Origin: Ministeria vibrans ATCC 50519
Taxonomy: Eukaryota > Opisthokonta > Filasterea
Direction of reading: 5' to 3'
Assembly (NCBI GenBank): GCA_943704425.1
Contig: CALSCP010002371.1
Location: forward strand, 37,933 to 81,058
DNA: 43,126 nucleotides
A model generated the notes under the pieces. It saw nothing but the letters and a program-made list of their open reading frames with translations, did no database searches and was not told the DNA's origin. Below are positions 20,400 to 34,738 of the stretch, one piece after another. The translations under genes and the position numbers were made by a program. The first letter of the stretch is position 1. Every line of letters begins with the position of its first letter.

Positions 20400-21483
20400 A
20401 TGATGCTCAACTTACTCAACTATCGACTGTGGTCGGGTTTGGCAAGTGTAGTGCTTGCAATCTTGCTTGCACATCAGATCAGTGTCCATCAATCCTCTGA
20501 AGCACAAGACACTCCACATTTTGACGACTGCAAGTCTCTGTCAAGGCTGCTTGACGAAGCCACTCGCTCTCGTGATGGATCACATCAAGCTTCTTCTTTT
20601 GTGAGTCGCGGTGGAAACAAGGAAGTGTTTCGGGTCGAAGGATTTGCCGTTTCAGTGTGTCGTTGCTCACCCGCTGGAGTGCCATGGGAGTCGTCGAGTC
20701 TTCATGACAGACGATTACGCGACGACTGCAATCATGGCATTGAAATGAAGAGGTAGGCGGCGCCCGTATCTCCGTAGGGCTTATACTTTAGACTGCTTGA
20801 CAAAGTTGACGTGGATTGATGCGTTTTGTTTTTGCAGACTTTTCTCGCGGCGCTCTAAGGCGTTTGTGCCTCTTTTGGGCGCTTGCAACGACACCGCGTA
20901 TGTATCCGTGCCTGTGAGTATTTCGCCATTCTACGAGGATGGAACGGCACTGGAGTTTCTCGAGCGAACGCCACACTTGAGTTTCTCCGGTCGCGCAAAC
21001 ATCACTCTCGATTATCTTTGGGCCCTCACCGAGCTTCATCAGCGCCTGCCCGACAGCCCCTACGTCTTTTGCGACTCTAATACGCCCCATAAGATCCTCT
21101 CCCAGTTTCTAATGGTGGTCGAGCGCCGTCACACAAAGATAGTGCGCCTCAACGCACTCTTGAACGATCTCGACGCTCTTCCGAGTGCACGCGCACACCC
21201 CGTTCGCTGTGGCCACCAGTCGCTTGCTCACCTTAAAACGGTTGCCCCCGAGCAACGTCTTTCCACTGCTTCAACCACGGAAAAGTCGGATATCTGGAAG
21301 ATTCCACAAGTGGTGCGTCTCATCTTTGCGCCGATTCTCATTGAGCCAAATGTGCACCCTGGGTACATTGAGTGCATTGGGCGCCTGTTGGAGCGTCTCG
21401 ACAGTTTATGTCTATCAACTGTGCCCAACGAGCGGGCCAATGCTCACACAGTGTTTACGGAGGCCAAACGGATTCTCACTTGA
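20400..21483 (+). CDS. Protein O-mannose kinase-like (POMK/SGK196)
   Basis: Exons 20400-20752 and 20838-21483 (phase 2, TGA); 332 residues, close to the roughly 350 of vertebrate POMK. A type II membrane anchor near the N-terminus (GLASVVLAILLAHQIS) fits an ER/Golgi enzyme. The kinase-like part carries the POMK hallmarks: YVFCDSN followed by KILSQFL (catalytic Asp), NDLDALP in place of DFG, RCGHQSL, VAPEQ, and a late SDIWKIP motif. POMK phosphorylates the 6-position of mannose in the O-mannosyl core glycan of alpha-dystroglycan; the substrate here is unknown. The start could also be the in-frame ATG at 20337 or 20403. A decayed copy of its last 90 bp follows the stop. Confidence 0.85.
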
Positions 21484-21487
21484 ACGA

Positions 21488-21580
21488 TTTGGGGCGCCTC
21501 GAGAGTTTATGCCTCTCAACCGTGCCCGACGAGCCCACGCAGTGCTTACGAAATCCAAGCAAATTCTCATTAATTTTGAA
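21488..21580 (+). pseudogene. Degenerate tandem copy of the POMK-like 3' end
   Basis: The stretch beginning ttggggcgcctcgagag resembles 21376-21480 just upstream. In one frame it still reads LESLCLSTVPDE, against LDSLCLSTVPNE in the gene. Small deletions (for example in gcgcctgttggagcgtctcg) shift the frame, and it lies after the POMK stop. It appears to be a partial tandem duplication that is no longer translated with the gene. Confidence 0.75.
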
Positions 21581-21716
21581 AGATTTTAGGCTCATGAGCA
21601 GTCGAAACGATCGACATGAGACCATGCCGATAGACAGACATGAACGGATATTTTCGTGTTTTACTGTTAAAGTGGGGGGACGGGTTAATGTACAACAGCG
21701 CGAGATGCACACACTC

Positions 21717-22072
21717 TCAGTTGATGACGGAGAGACTCATGAGAATGCCCATGGTCATGGTGAACAGAATGGGAAGCGTGAAAATGTGCCAGAGCGGCCA
21801 AAGACCAATGGTTGTGCTGTGCAGGAAAGGCAAGGAGTGAGAATGATACCATAGTAATGGCGGTGTGGTGTATGGTTGTGTACCAGATGACACCAACAAG
21901 CATGCAGGCGGTTGCAATGAACTTTGAAGGAGGATAGTATTCGGTAAAGTCAACACCAGGCACATTGACAAAAAAGGTCACCTGAAGGAGAGCGAATGAG
22001 TCTATCGCTTTGTCTCTCTATCACTTGTCTCTCTATCGCTTTCATCACTTTGTCTCTCTTTGTCTCTCTTTG

Positions 22073-22119
<47 letters not shown>

Positions 22120-22135
22120 CTTTGTATCTTTCTCC

Positions 22136-22232
<97 letters not shown>

Positions 22233-22527
22233 ACGTAAATGTACATTCCCAAGCCAATAAGGAAGTTTGCTCCAATGAAGAGTACACCATAGTTGAGCAT
22301 AGGTCTGTGCACAGAGAGTAGAGGAGAGAGTGAGAGTAACAAAACATTTTTTTTTTTGGTTTTAAAGGTTTGTCTCTTTTTGAAAAAACGACAACGATGA
22401 AATGACTGTACCTGTTGACACGCTCATCGTAGAGGACCGTTGCTAGGAAGTCGGTGTAGTAGAACAGGACGACGGCGGCGAAGAACCACAGAAGTCGATC
22501 AAAAGTGTATTTTGAGTCGGATTCCAT
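21717..22527 (-). CDS. TMEM128-like four-pass membrane protein
   Basis: Exons 22527-22412, 22304-22235, 21981-21884 and 21816-21717 (TGA), phases 2, 0 and 2; 127 residues from the first visible ATG. Segments: LLWFFAAVVLFYYTDFLATV, YGVLFIGANFLIGLGMY, FIATACMLVGVI and, across the last splice, LWPLWHIFTLPILF with TMTMGILM. The joined VGVI-C-TTIGLWPLW matches the TMEM128 pattern well and fixed the last intron (67 bp). TMEM128 is a small conserved protein of unknown function, thought to be in the ER. The human protein is longer at the N-terminus (165 residues), so an upstream exon ending before the acceptor near 22549 may be missing from this model. Confidence 0.8.
22078..22229. repeat. (CT)n microsatellites in a TMEM128-like intron
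   Basis: Two long TC runs (about 22078-22115 and 22139-22229) fill most of the intron 21982-22234. On the gene's own (minus) strand they are purine GA runs. Confidence 0.9.
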
Positions 22528-23012
22528 TTCTTGGCGCAACTGGCGAGTCTGAATAGATCAAGAGTAGCCGGGCCGTTGAGCGTAAGCGATATGCAGATGG
22601 AGAGATGGGAAATATGTGCAATTGAGAAAATTGGGATATTTTGAGAAATTTTTTTGGAGTAGTAATTATTTTTGGATTGATCAATGATGGGATTTGGATT
22701 TACTCGGAAGCACAGTGGAAAACGCGAATACGGCAATACCCATACTCATAAACTCATTGGTGATTAGATGCTATATGACCCAAGCCAATGGCGTCATGGG
22801 ATGCTCATTTGATCGCAACTATCGCTTGTGCGTTCCTCACAAACATATTATAAACAAACCATCAGCAAATAAACGAGCCAAGTCGAAAAAATGAACAGAT
22901 CCAGCAGCACGACCCCGTTCATTCATGGTATGATTACGGAAGAGCATTTTTGACAGAAGGGCAGCGACGGTAGGGCAGCGGCAAAGGCGTGCGGTGGCGA
23001 AATTGGGTTCAA
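22528..23012. other. Upstream region of TMEM128-like gene; no clear gene
   Basis: About 485 bp. It may hold the 5' exon of the TMEM128-like gene, since an acceptor-like CTATTCAG (minus strand) lies just before its first visible exon and a short ATG frame with a GTAAAT donor exists near 22710-22760, but the phases do not join. Otherwise I see no supported feature. Confidence 0.4.
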
Positions 23013-23603
23013 TTAGGAGGGCTTGACAAAGAGGCGCGCGCTCTGGTCTGGGAGAGAAGGAGACGCTGCTGGGGCCGGGGGGGCGCCGTCATGCCGCGGT
23101 GGTAGGTCTATGCGTGGCATGCTGGAGGAATGAGCCGGCGAGGAGAAGCGGTGGGCGTTTGAGGAGCGACTGACAGTCAACAGAGCGTTGCTGTGTGAAA
23201 TGAGCGGATACGCAAAAATGAGAGAGGATGGAGACACGGCTGTGGCATATGTGCAACAGTAGGATGCATAGCATCACCGCAGACGCTCAAGAATGCGCGC
23301 AAACCAGTCTGGTTGCGTATCGGACCTTTTTGGAAAGTCCTCGCTTTTTTAGCGATCCGACAAACGAACCAAAAGGAGCGCAGACGAGAGAGTATACGGC
23401 AGCAGAAGACACGGCGCGGAGAGGGGGGTTGACTCATTTTGTGATGTGTGAGTCGCGAGGGAGGGCAAAGCAGGCGTGGGGCGCAGCGGGCGAGGCGAAG
23501 TGCGTACCGCAGGGACAGTGCGATCTCCGCGCGACTGAAGTGCGTGCAGTCGCTCCCGCGTGGCAAAGAAGGCTGCTGCTCCGGCCGTTTCCGAAAATGA
23601 CAT
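23013..23603 (-). CDS. Tentative small protein, three exons, unrecognised
   Basis: A coherent model on the minus strand is 23603-23508 (ATG...GTACGC donor), 23339-23278 and 23190-23013 (TAA), phases 0 and 2, giving 111 residues. The first exon reads MSFSETAGAAAFF then TRERLHALQSRG; the second contains DWFARILERLR; the third is Ser/Pro-rich and ends LFVKPS. An alternative acceptor at 23170-23171 would shorten the third exon by 21 bp and stay in frame. I recognise no family. Base composition is coding-like (GC-rich, CpG-rich) compared with flanking intergenic DNA, but plus-strand frames across 23228-23680 are also open, so the strand is not secure. Confidence 0.3.
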
Positions 23604-24164
23604 TGTGCGGGTTGGTGGAGAGGCGGGGGAAGGAAGAATCACCGCAAGGCGTGACAGACAAGGAAGTACGAAAGAATTGAAAAAACGAATACAATAACAA
23701 ATGACTGAGTGAATTGAGGCAGTTTGGTTGTTTAAGCTTCGCACCAGCTTACAGCTACTTACTGAGCGTATCGTAAACTAACAAGCTGCATGCGACATGC
23801 CGGTGAAGTCACAAACTGCAAGTCACAATGTACGGTGGATTCGCATGCACGTACGATCGCCGCGAGTGGTAACTCAGTCGCAAGAAACTTACTCAAATAA
23901 CAACAATGTAAAAATCAATTTGTCTCAACTCTCAATTCTCATTTCTTTTCATCTTCAGTTCTTCACACATCTTTGAGCCTTAGAGCACCTTTTTCTTATC
24001 AAGTCTTCTGAAAAGCTCTTTTCCTTCTGATCATGGAGCCAAGTAGTGTCATCCAAGTACACTGTTCGCTTGAGATTCGCTGACCATGCCACCCTGTAGA
24101 CATTCAAGACACAGAAGCCGAGTCGTCGTCGAGGGCCGCGCTGGCTCGCCGCACGTCTGCAGCC
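23604..24164. other. Intergenic region upstream of PKD2; nothing recognised
   Basis: About 560 bp between the tentative small gene and the PKD2-like start. There is one open frame immediately upstream of ATG 24165 (back to a stop near 24085) that could extend PKD2 after a CTGTAG acceptor, but no upstream exon with matching phase was found. No RNA gene or repeat stands out. Confidence 0.45.
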
Positions 24165-28705
<4,541 letters not shown>

Positions 28706-28978
28706 CACATACATATATAATAATGACGTTCGCGCCAGTTAATATTAATGTACAATATTAAAATAACAATAAAATAAGAAACATGAATGAGCTGTACTCA
28801 AATAATAACATAAAATATTTAATAATTATTATTATTATAACAATCATTAATTATGACTATTATTTTACCTGTTCTTAATTTCACTTCATTTATAATAACA
28901 ATTATTATTATTATTTATTGAAATTCACGTCATAATAGTATTGAGTACAGCTCTCGATTTATTTATTTTCCTAAATTA

Positions 28979-29052
<74 letters not shown>

Positions 29053-29107
29053 TACAACTCACAAGTGACAACAAAATTTTTATTTCTTTTAATTGTCGTA
29101 CATTTCC
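28706..29107. other. PKD2-Rab intergenic region with poly(A) signal and (TAA)n repeat
   Basis: The 402-bp gap holds an AATAAA near 28768 that could serve PKD2, many AAT/ATT fold-back modules, and a pure (TAA)n run of about 24 units at 28979-29050 ending some 60 bp before the Rab start codon. The Rab promoter must lie here or upstream, but no box is recognisable. Confidence 0.7.
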
Positions 29108-30330
29108 ATGGAGGAAACAGACGGCGGCATCTCCGAGGAGCATCTGTACAAGGTGCTGGTCATTGGCGACTATGCGGTTGGAAAGGTACAAATCCCGAAA
29201 ATCTCACTTTAGGGTTCGACGCATCGCATGCTGCGCGGCCGCATGTGCTGCCTGTCTCTGAGGGTGTCCTGGCCGAGCCGTGCGGCGGGGCTGCACGCTG
29301 ATTTTGTCTGTATTTCTCTTGTCATGAGTTCATCCAAAATGTTCCGTCCTTTGTGTTTGCTCAGACTTCGCTGATTCGAAGATATGTCGACGGAATATTC
29401 ACGCCAAACTACAAGCTGACGATTGGAGTGGACTTTGCGCTTAAGGTAACCGGTGGAAAGCTATGCAAATCCTATTGGGATTGTCCCCCAAAACGCAAAA
29501 AATGAGTCTTCAGCCTTTTGAGACTTTTGTGTGTTTTCCCAATTCCGTTTGTCAGCAACTCGACTGGGAGAACGAGTCCAAGATCAACCTCCAGCTGTGG
29601 GACATTGCGGGACACGAGCGGTTTGGACATATGACGCATGTTTACTTCAAGTAAGAGAGAGAGACACACACACACACATTGACTGAATAGTGTTTGTCTC
29701 ACTGTGTTGCGTCTGTCAGGTACGCCATTGCTGCAATTGTGGTGTTTGACGTGACGCGACCCGCGACGTTTGAGAGTGTACTAAAGTGGAGCGATGAGGT
29801 CAACGACAAAATCTCCCTGTCCAACGGCGATCCGATTCCCATTGTCATGCTGGCCAACAAGGCGGATTTGGAGCCGGAAGAGCTTGACAAAGAAAAGGTA
29901 CGGCAAAGAATGAGAATGGTACACTCACCACTTGTATTGATCACTTTGTGTGGGCCTGGTGGGCGTGTAGTTGGATGCGTTTTGCGTCGAACACGGATTT
30001 CTCGCGTGGTTTCCCACGTCAGCCAAAGACAACACAAACATTGGTTGGGCCTCTTTCGATTGCCATTGTGGTTGCTTTAACCTCTCTTCCTGTTTCTTGC
30101 TTGTTTTATTTTCTTTTGTAATGTTTTTAGAGGGTGCCTTCAACAGATTGGTTGAGGAAATTCTAAAGGTCGCAAAGGAAAACGAAAACAAGCCACGAGA
30201 GCAATTTGTAAAGGTGAGTGACTGGATTGCATTGCGGTGCGGTAGGGTGTCTGACCGGTCATTGTTGTAGGTAACCAGTGAGGCCACCGCCAGTTCCAAT
30301 TCAACTACCAGTACCCAATGTTGCGAGTGA
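29108..30330 (+). CDS. Rab32/Rab38-like small GTPase with His at the catalytic Gln position
   Basis: Exons 29108-29185, 29365-29445, 29556-29650, 29720-29897, 29971-30043, 30131-30213 and 30271-30330; 215 residues. P-loop GDYAVGKT, switch I with TIGVDFALK, switch II WDIAGHERFG, NKAD and TSAKDN are all present. YKVLVIGD, IGVDFALK, VLKWSDEV and HGFLAWFPTSAKDN place it with Rab32/Rab38, which control traffic to lysosome-related organelles and mitochondrial contacts. The C-terminus is Q-C-C-E, a plausible double geranylgeranylation site. The WDxAGQ glutamine used for GTP hydrolysis is His (codon CAC at 29613-29615), which in Ras-type GTPases slows hydrolysis; here the effect is inferred. Nothing else in the fold looks damaged. 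Confidence 0.95.
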
Positions 30331-30670
30331 TTCATATAAAATTATTACGTCTTGTTCAGTGTGTTGTTTCTGTTCGAAGAAGTTTCAGTTTCAGTTTGTT
30401 CCCGACCTGTGTGTTTGACTAGTAGGGACCATTTTGCACTACTGTAGTGCTATATCTGATATCTCCTGTGCGCATATTTTGTGTCACAAAAGTGAAAAAC
30501 CCCCCAGAGTGCGAAGTGAGTGTGAGTGTCACTGGCTGATAGTTTCACACACACACACACACAGTTTTTCACTTTTTTTTATTCACCCTTCTGCCTTCCA
30601 CCACCAAAAGTCTTTGTCTCGTAACTCGTTTTTACTCTCTGCCAACTGCAGAGTGCGGACGTTGATCAGA
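30331..30670 (+). other. Rab to carotenoid-oxygenase intergenic region
   Basis: About 340 bp. It includes a CA run (30546-30563) and pyrimidine-rich stretches that may be 5' leader of the carotenoid oxygenase gene. A long open frame enters from upstream into the first coding exon but contains no convincing earlier start. No other feature was seen. Confidence 0.5.
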
Positions 30671-32784
30671 ATGATGATATGGCTGCTGGGTTCGCTGATG
30701 GATCATCTTGTGTTGCGTCCTCTCGAAACGATTGTCAACATCTTCAGCGCGACATCCGTCTCTTCCAACCCATACCTCGACGAGGCGACTAACTATGGTA
30801 GGCGTCGCCTTGCCGACTGGTCAAGGATACGCATTGTGTTTACTCGCATGAAGTGCGGCTAATAAATTATGTCCTCCCGACTCACTCTCAGGGCCAGTTC
30901 GCGAAGAGACCAGGCCCACACCACTAAAAGTGACTCGTGGCGCGATTCCCGAAGAACTCCGTGGTGAATTCGTTCGCAATGGCCCAAATCCGAAGTTCAT
31001 TCCGAACGGTAGTTACTATGATAATAATTTATGTGTCTCACACGCACTATGACTCAACTCACGTTCAACTCACGCAGGACTCTACCACTGGTTTGATGGC
31101 GACGGCATGCTACATGGCGTGCGACTCCAGGACGACGGAAGGGCCGTGTACGTGGCGCGCTGGGTTGCGACGAAGAGACTTGCCAACGAAGTGCACTTCG
31201 GGCGCACTATGTCGCTACGCATTGGCGAACTGCGTGGCGTTGCGGGGCTGATCAAGATCCTCATCGCGACCATTCGTCAGCTGTTTGGTCGCATCCCAGA
31301 CCTGCTGCTGGACGGCGGCACCGCCAACACGGCGCTGCAGTTTCACGACGGTCGTCTCCTGGCGCTTGTTGAGAGTTCACTTCCGTCGGAAATTCGCATT
31401 GAAAGCAATGGCGATCTGCTCACTCGAGGTAGAAACAGAACCAAAGACACATCCGCGTGTGCGGTGAAAAAAAGGATAGCTTACCCTTCTTTGACTTGGG
31501 CGTAGGCGTGTTCGACTACATGGGTCAGCTCAAGCACCCTTTCACTGCGCATCCCAAAGTGGATCCGCTCACAAACGAAATGGTCTTTTTTGGCTACCAG
31601 ACACGCACCAAGACACCCCAGAAGACACTCGCGGACCGGTACTTTCAGCTGAGCACCGCCCAGGCGTCTTCCTCCTCCTCTTCGTCGTCCCCGCCCATCC
31701 TGCGTGCGCCCGTCGGTATTACTCTGCGCGCGCCCGTCATGATCCACGACTTTGCCATCACTGAGCACTATGCCATTGTGCCGGATCTTTCTCTGCGCTT
31801 TTGTCCCAAGTCCATGGTCAATGAGGGAAAGTACGACACACTTACTGTCACTGAGTGCGCTGAGTAAGACGAACCCCATTTCTTTAGAGGTGTCTATGTG
31901 TTTGAGGAGGTTCCCTCGCGCTGGGGACTGATCCGCCGTGATGCTACAGACGACTCTGCGATCCAATGGTTTACGTGCGAACCATGCTTTGTGTTCCACT
32001 TCTTCAATGCACACGAGGAGACGGATGCGAACACGGGCGAAGTGACAGTGGTGCTCACAGGATGTCGCACGCGCAAAATGGATTTGGATGAGATTGCTCG
32101 CGCCTCGTCGGCGTCGTCTGCTTCGTCGAGTGAGGCGAGTTGCGCATCCAGTGGTTTGAGCTATGCGGATGAAATGCGGCCATTGGTGCACGAGTGGCGA
32201 TTCAACATAAGCAGTGGGGCGAGCAGTGAGCGCATTCTGCAGCGCACAGAGGCGTGTGAATTCCCGCGTGTGCATCCTGCGCTCGTGGGAAGAAAGGCGC
32301 GCATCGGATGGGCAGTGCGTGTGCTGGGTGTCGGCGATGCAGTGCGGGTAGGAGAGTCACCGCAAGCGACCGCGGTGAGCAAAGGGGTGTTGTTGGACGC
32401 GTGTCTCAAGTTGGACCTGGGGACGGGTCGTGTGCTCGCGCGGCATGTCTTTGGCGATGGTTGCTATGGGGGGGAGTGTGTGTTTGTACCGCGCACTCCA
32501 CTCTCGCCACTCACACGCGACTTGCCCATCGACGAAGAGGACGGGTTCCTTCTGACATACATTCACACGCTCGGACAGAGCCATTCTCGTCTGCTCGTAC
32601 TCGATGCAACCGATCTCAAGCCACTCTGTGAGCTCCAAGTACTTACGTTCCCAAGTCTCACAGGAAGCATTGTGTTCACTCACTCTCTCTTTCTTGCTCT
32701 CTTTTTTAGCTGCCCAGTCGAGTACCGTGGGGCTTTCACGGCCATTGGGTGACGCGCGATGACATTCTCAGTCAAAGGCAGTGA
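30671..32784 (+). CDS. Carotenoid oxygenase (CCD/RPE65 family)
   Basis: Exons 30671-30797, 30892-31008, 31078-31428, 31506-31830, 31888-32638 and 32710-32784; 581 residues. The four iron-binding histidines of the beta-propeller can be placed: H214 in TAHPKVDP, H279 in MIHDFAIT, H344 in VFHFFNAHEE and H567 in WGFHGHWV. Other family landmarks are RNGPNPKF, HWFDGDGMLHGV and FEEVPSRWGLI. These enzymes use Fe(II) and O2 to cleave a double bond of carotenoids, apocarotenoids or stilbenes; the substrate is not predictable. The C-terminal FHGHWV and the general style are nearer to plant/bacterial/fungal cleavage dioxygenases than to vertebrate RPE65. The hydrophobic N-terminus (MMIWLLGSL) may help membrane association. 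A Ser-rich insertion lies at about residues 255-262. Confidence 0.95.
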
Positions 32785-33052
32785 GTAAAATTACTAATCA
32801 ATTGAAATAAAAAGGAAAATGGACTATGAAAAGGCATCGTCCCTTGGCCTTTGAGCAGTACAGTGGCATACAGCAATGGTGCAAAAAGAAAAAAAGAAAG
32901 GAAGGTGAACACGGCTCACACTTAGTGAGTGAGTCCGATGTAGAGCAAAAGATGCACTAAAAAGTGTGAATTTGCTTGAACAAACTGAGTGAATCAGCAA
33001 CTTAGAGTGCAACAACAACATTCAAACGCAGACGCAAAGACGGCATAGTTAT

Positions 33053-33802
33053 TTATTTATTTGCTTGTTCCACAACCTTCTCAAGTTCACCCGATTGCGC
33101 CATTTCCTAACGAGCAAAGCCTGTTACGACACAATAAAAAGAAACACTCAATGTGGTGTGCCACTGACCTTTACAATGTCAAGACCGCCCAAAAGCTCAC
33201 CGTTGGCATACAGCTGAGGGAACGTGGGCCAATCCGAGAACTCCTTCAGACCCGCACGGACGGCCGGATCCGACAGAATGTCAAACGCTCCGTAGCACAC
33301 GCCATGCTCCGCCAGAAGCGCAACCATTTGCCTGTCGACAGAGTGAGAGTGGGTGAGTTTGAGTCAGTCCAAGTGGATCAGGGTAACATTTCTATTAATA
33401 TATATACCGAGAAAAGCCACACTGAGGCTGTGCAGGAACACCCTTCATGAAGAGCATGACGGGCGCCATACGCACCAGTTTGCTGAGGCGCTCCTTCAGC
33501 GCGCCTTCTTTGTCGTCGGTTGCTTTTTCTCCCTCACTCACTGTCTCCTTTGCCTCGCTCCCATTCTTCTCACTCGCGTTCTCTATATACAATCACATGA
33601 CAGACCATCGCCGACACTACACAGACACACACAAGTCTTTACTGATTCTCGGCAGTTCGTTGAGTTCTCCGCTCTTCTGCGCCTCTTTGACTATGTCCAG
33701 TCCGCCCAACAGCTCACCCTTATGAAACAGCATTGGGAAGGTGGGCCAGTCAAACAACGTTTTCATGCCCGATCGAACCTATTGAATTACAATTATTATT
33801 AA

Positions 33803-33837
<35 letters not shown>

Positions 33838-34621
33838 GTACTAATTATCTTATGGGAACATTGTGCATCTTACGTTTTCATCGGAGAGAATATCAAAGCT
33901 GCCATAGTCAATGTTCTCCTCCTGAAGAAGCGCCACCATCTGACGAGAAAAGCCACAGCGTGGAGCAGACGGAATGCCCTTCATGAAGAGCATGACAGGA
34001 CAGGCGTTGGCAAGGTTCTTGAGGCGCTGCGTCTCAGCCTCGGCCGAGCCACTGGGTTGAGCTGCGCTGGCGACATGCGCTGAATTGGTCGTCGACGTAC
34101 CGCTCGCTGCCGTGGCGTACACCGCCGCATGCTGGGTAATCAACTTGCGCAGCGTCGGCACGTCTGCTCCGTCGAGGCGCGAGAGGATCTCGTTGCTCTA
34201 CAGTGTGCATGTGAGCTGAGTGTGAAACAGTGTGTCTGTGTGAGTGTGTCACTTTGGCGATGTACCTTGACAAGAAGCACAGTGGGCACCGCGACAACCT
34301 TCATTTTCTCGCTCGCATCAGGCACAGCCTCCGCCTCAACCTGCAGCGCGGCAGAACGTTACAAACGTGCGATGTGTGAGCATTTTCGTACTCGAGCAAA
34401 GTGCACTGAGGTGTTACGGCGCGCCAGCGCCCCCAGAGCCGCGTCCATCTGTCGGCACGGCTCGGCCCAGTCGGCCCAGAAGTGCATGACGACAAGGGCA
34501 GGCCCAGCAGCCGCGAGGAAGGCGTCCATCTGAAAATGCGGCGCCGGAGGGTGAGCGAACAAACGGAGGCAGTCAGCGCACAAATCACCTCAGCAACGCT
34601 AGCAAGAGAAGACACGGTCAT
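33053..34621 (-). CDS. GLRX3: Monothiol glutaredoxin-3 (PICOT), Trx plus two Grx domains
   Basis: Exons 34621-34589, 34529-34392, 34340-34266, 34197-33874, 33778-33643, 33582-33408, 33331-33169 and 33106-33053; 365 residues. The N-terminal thioredoxin-like domain has [13 protein letters not shown] in place of the usual active site. It is followed by two monothiol glutaredoxin domains, each with the CGFS motif (PRCGFSRQM and PQCGFSRQM), the LFMKG segment, W-P-T-F-P and G-G-L-D-I-V. GLRX3 forms [2Fe-2S]-bridged dimers and delivers iron-sulfur clusters in the cytosol and nucleus, with BolA2 as a partner. The second CGFS is split by an intron right after its Arg. A Lys/Glu-rich linker separates the two Grx domains. 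Confidence 0.95.
33056..33061 (-). terminator. AATAAA inside the last GLRX3 codons
   Basis: On the minus strand the gene ends AAT AAA TAA, so an AATAAA hexamer immediately precedes the stop codon. No other canonical hexamer was noticed just downstream. Confidence 0.45.
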
Positions 34622-34738
34622 GTTGAATTCGTAGAAAGGAGCGTGGAAGAGAGAAAAGAAAAATGTGTGTGAAAAATGAAAATAGATTGAGAAATGACTA
34701 ATGAGAGATTGATCATGAATATAATAATAATAATTATT
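34622..34738. promoter_or_regulatory. Putative bidirectional promoter between GLRX3 and the secreted glycoprotein gene
   Basis: Divergent start codons lie only 117 bp apart. The interval ends in an AAT/ATT fold-back (about 34718-34740). No defined promoter box is visible. Confidence 0.4.

Noticed and set aside
21372-21854. 160-residue frame continuing past the POMK stop
   Set aside because: It runs in a different frame from POMK; only the segment resembling the duplicated 3' end has meaning, and the rest overlaps the TMEM128-like gene's last exon antisense.
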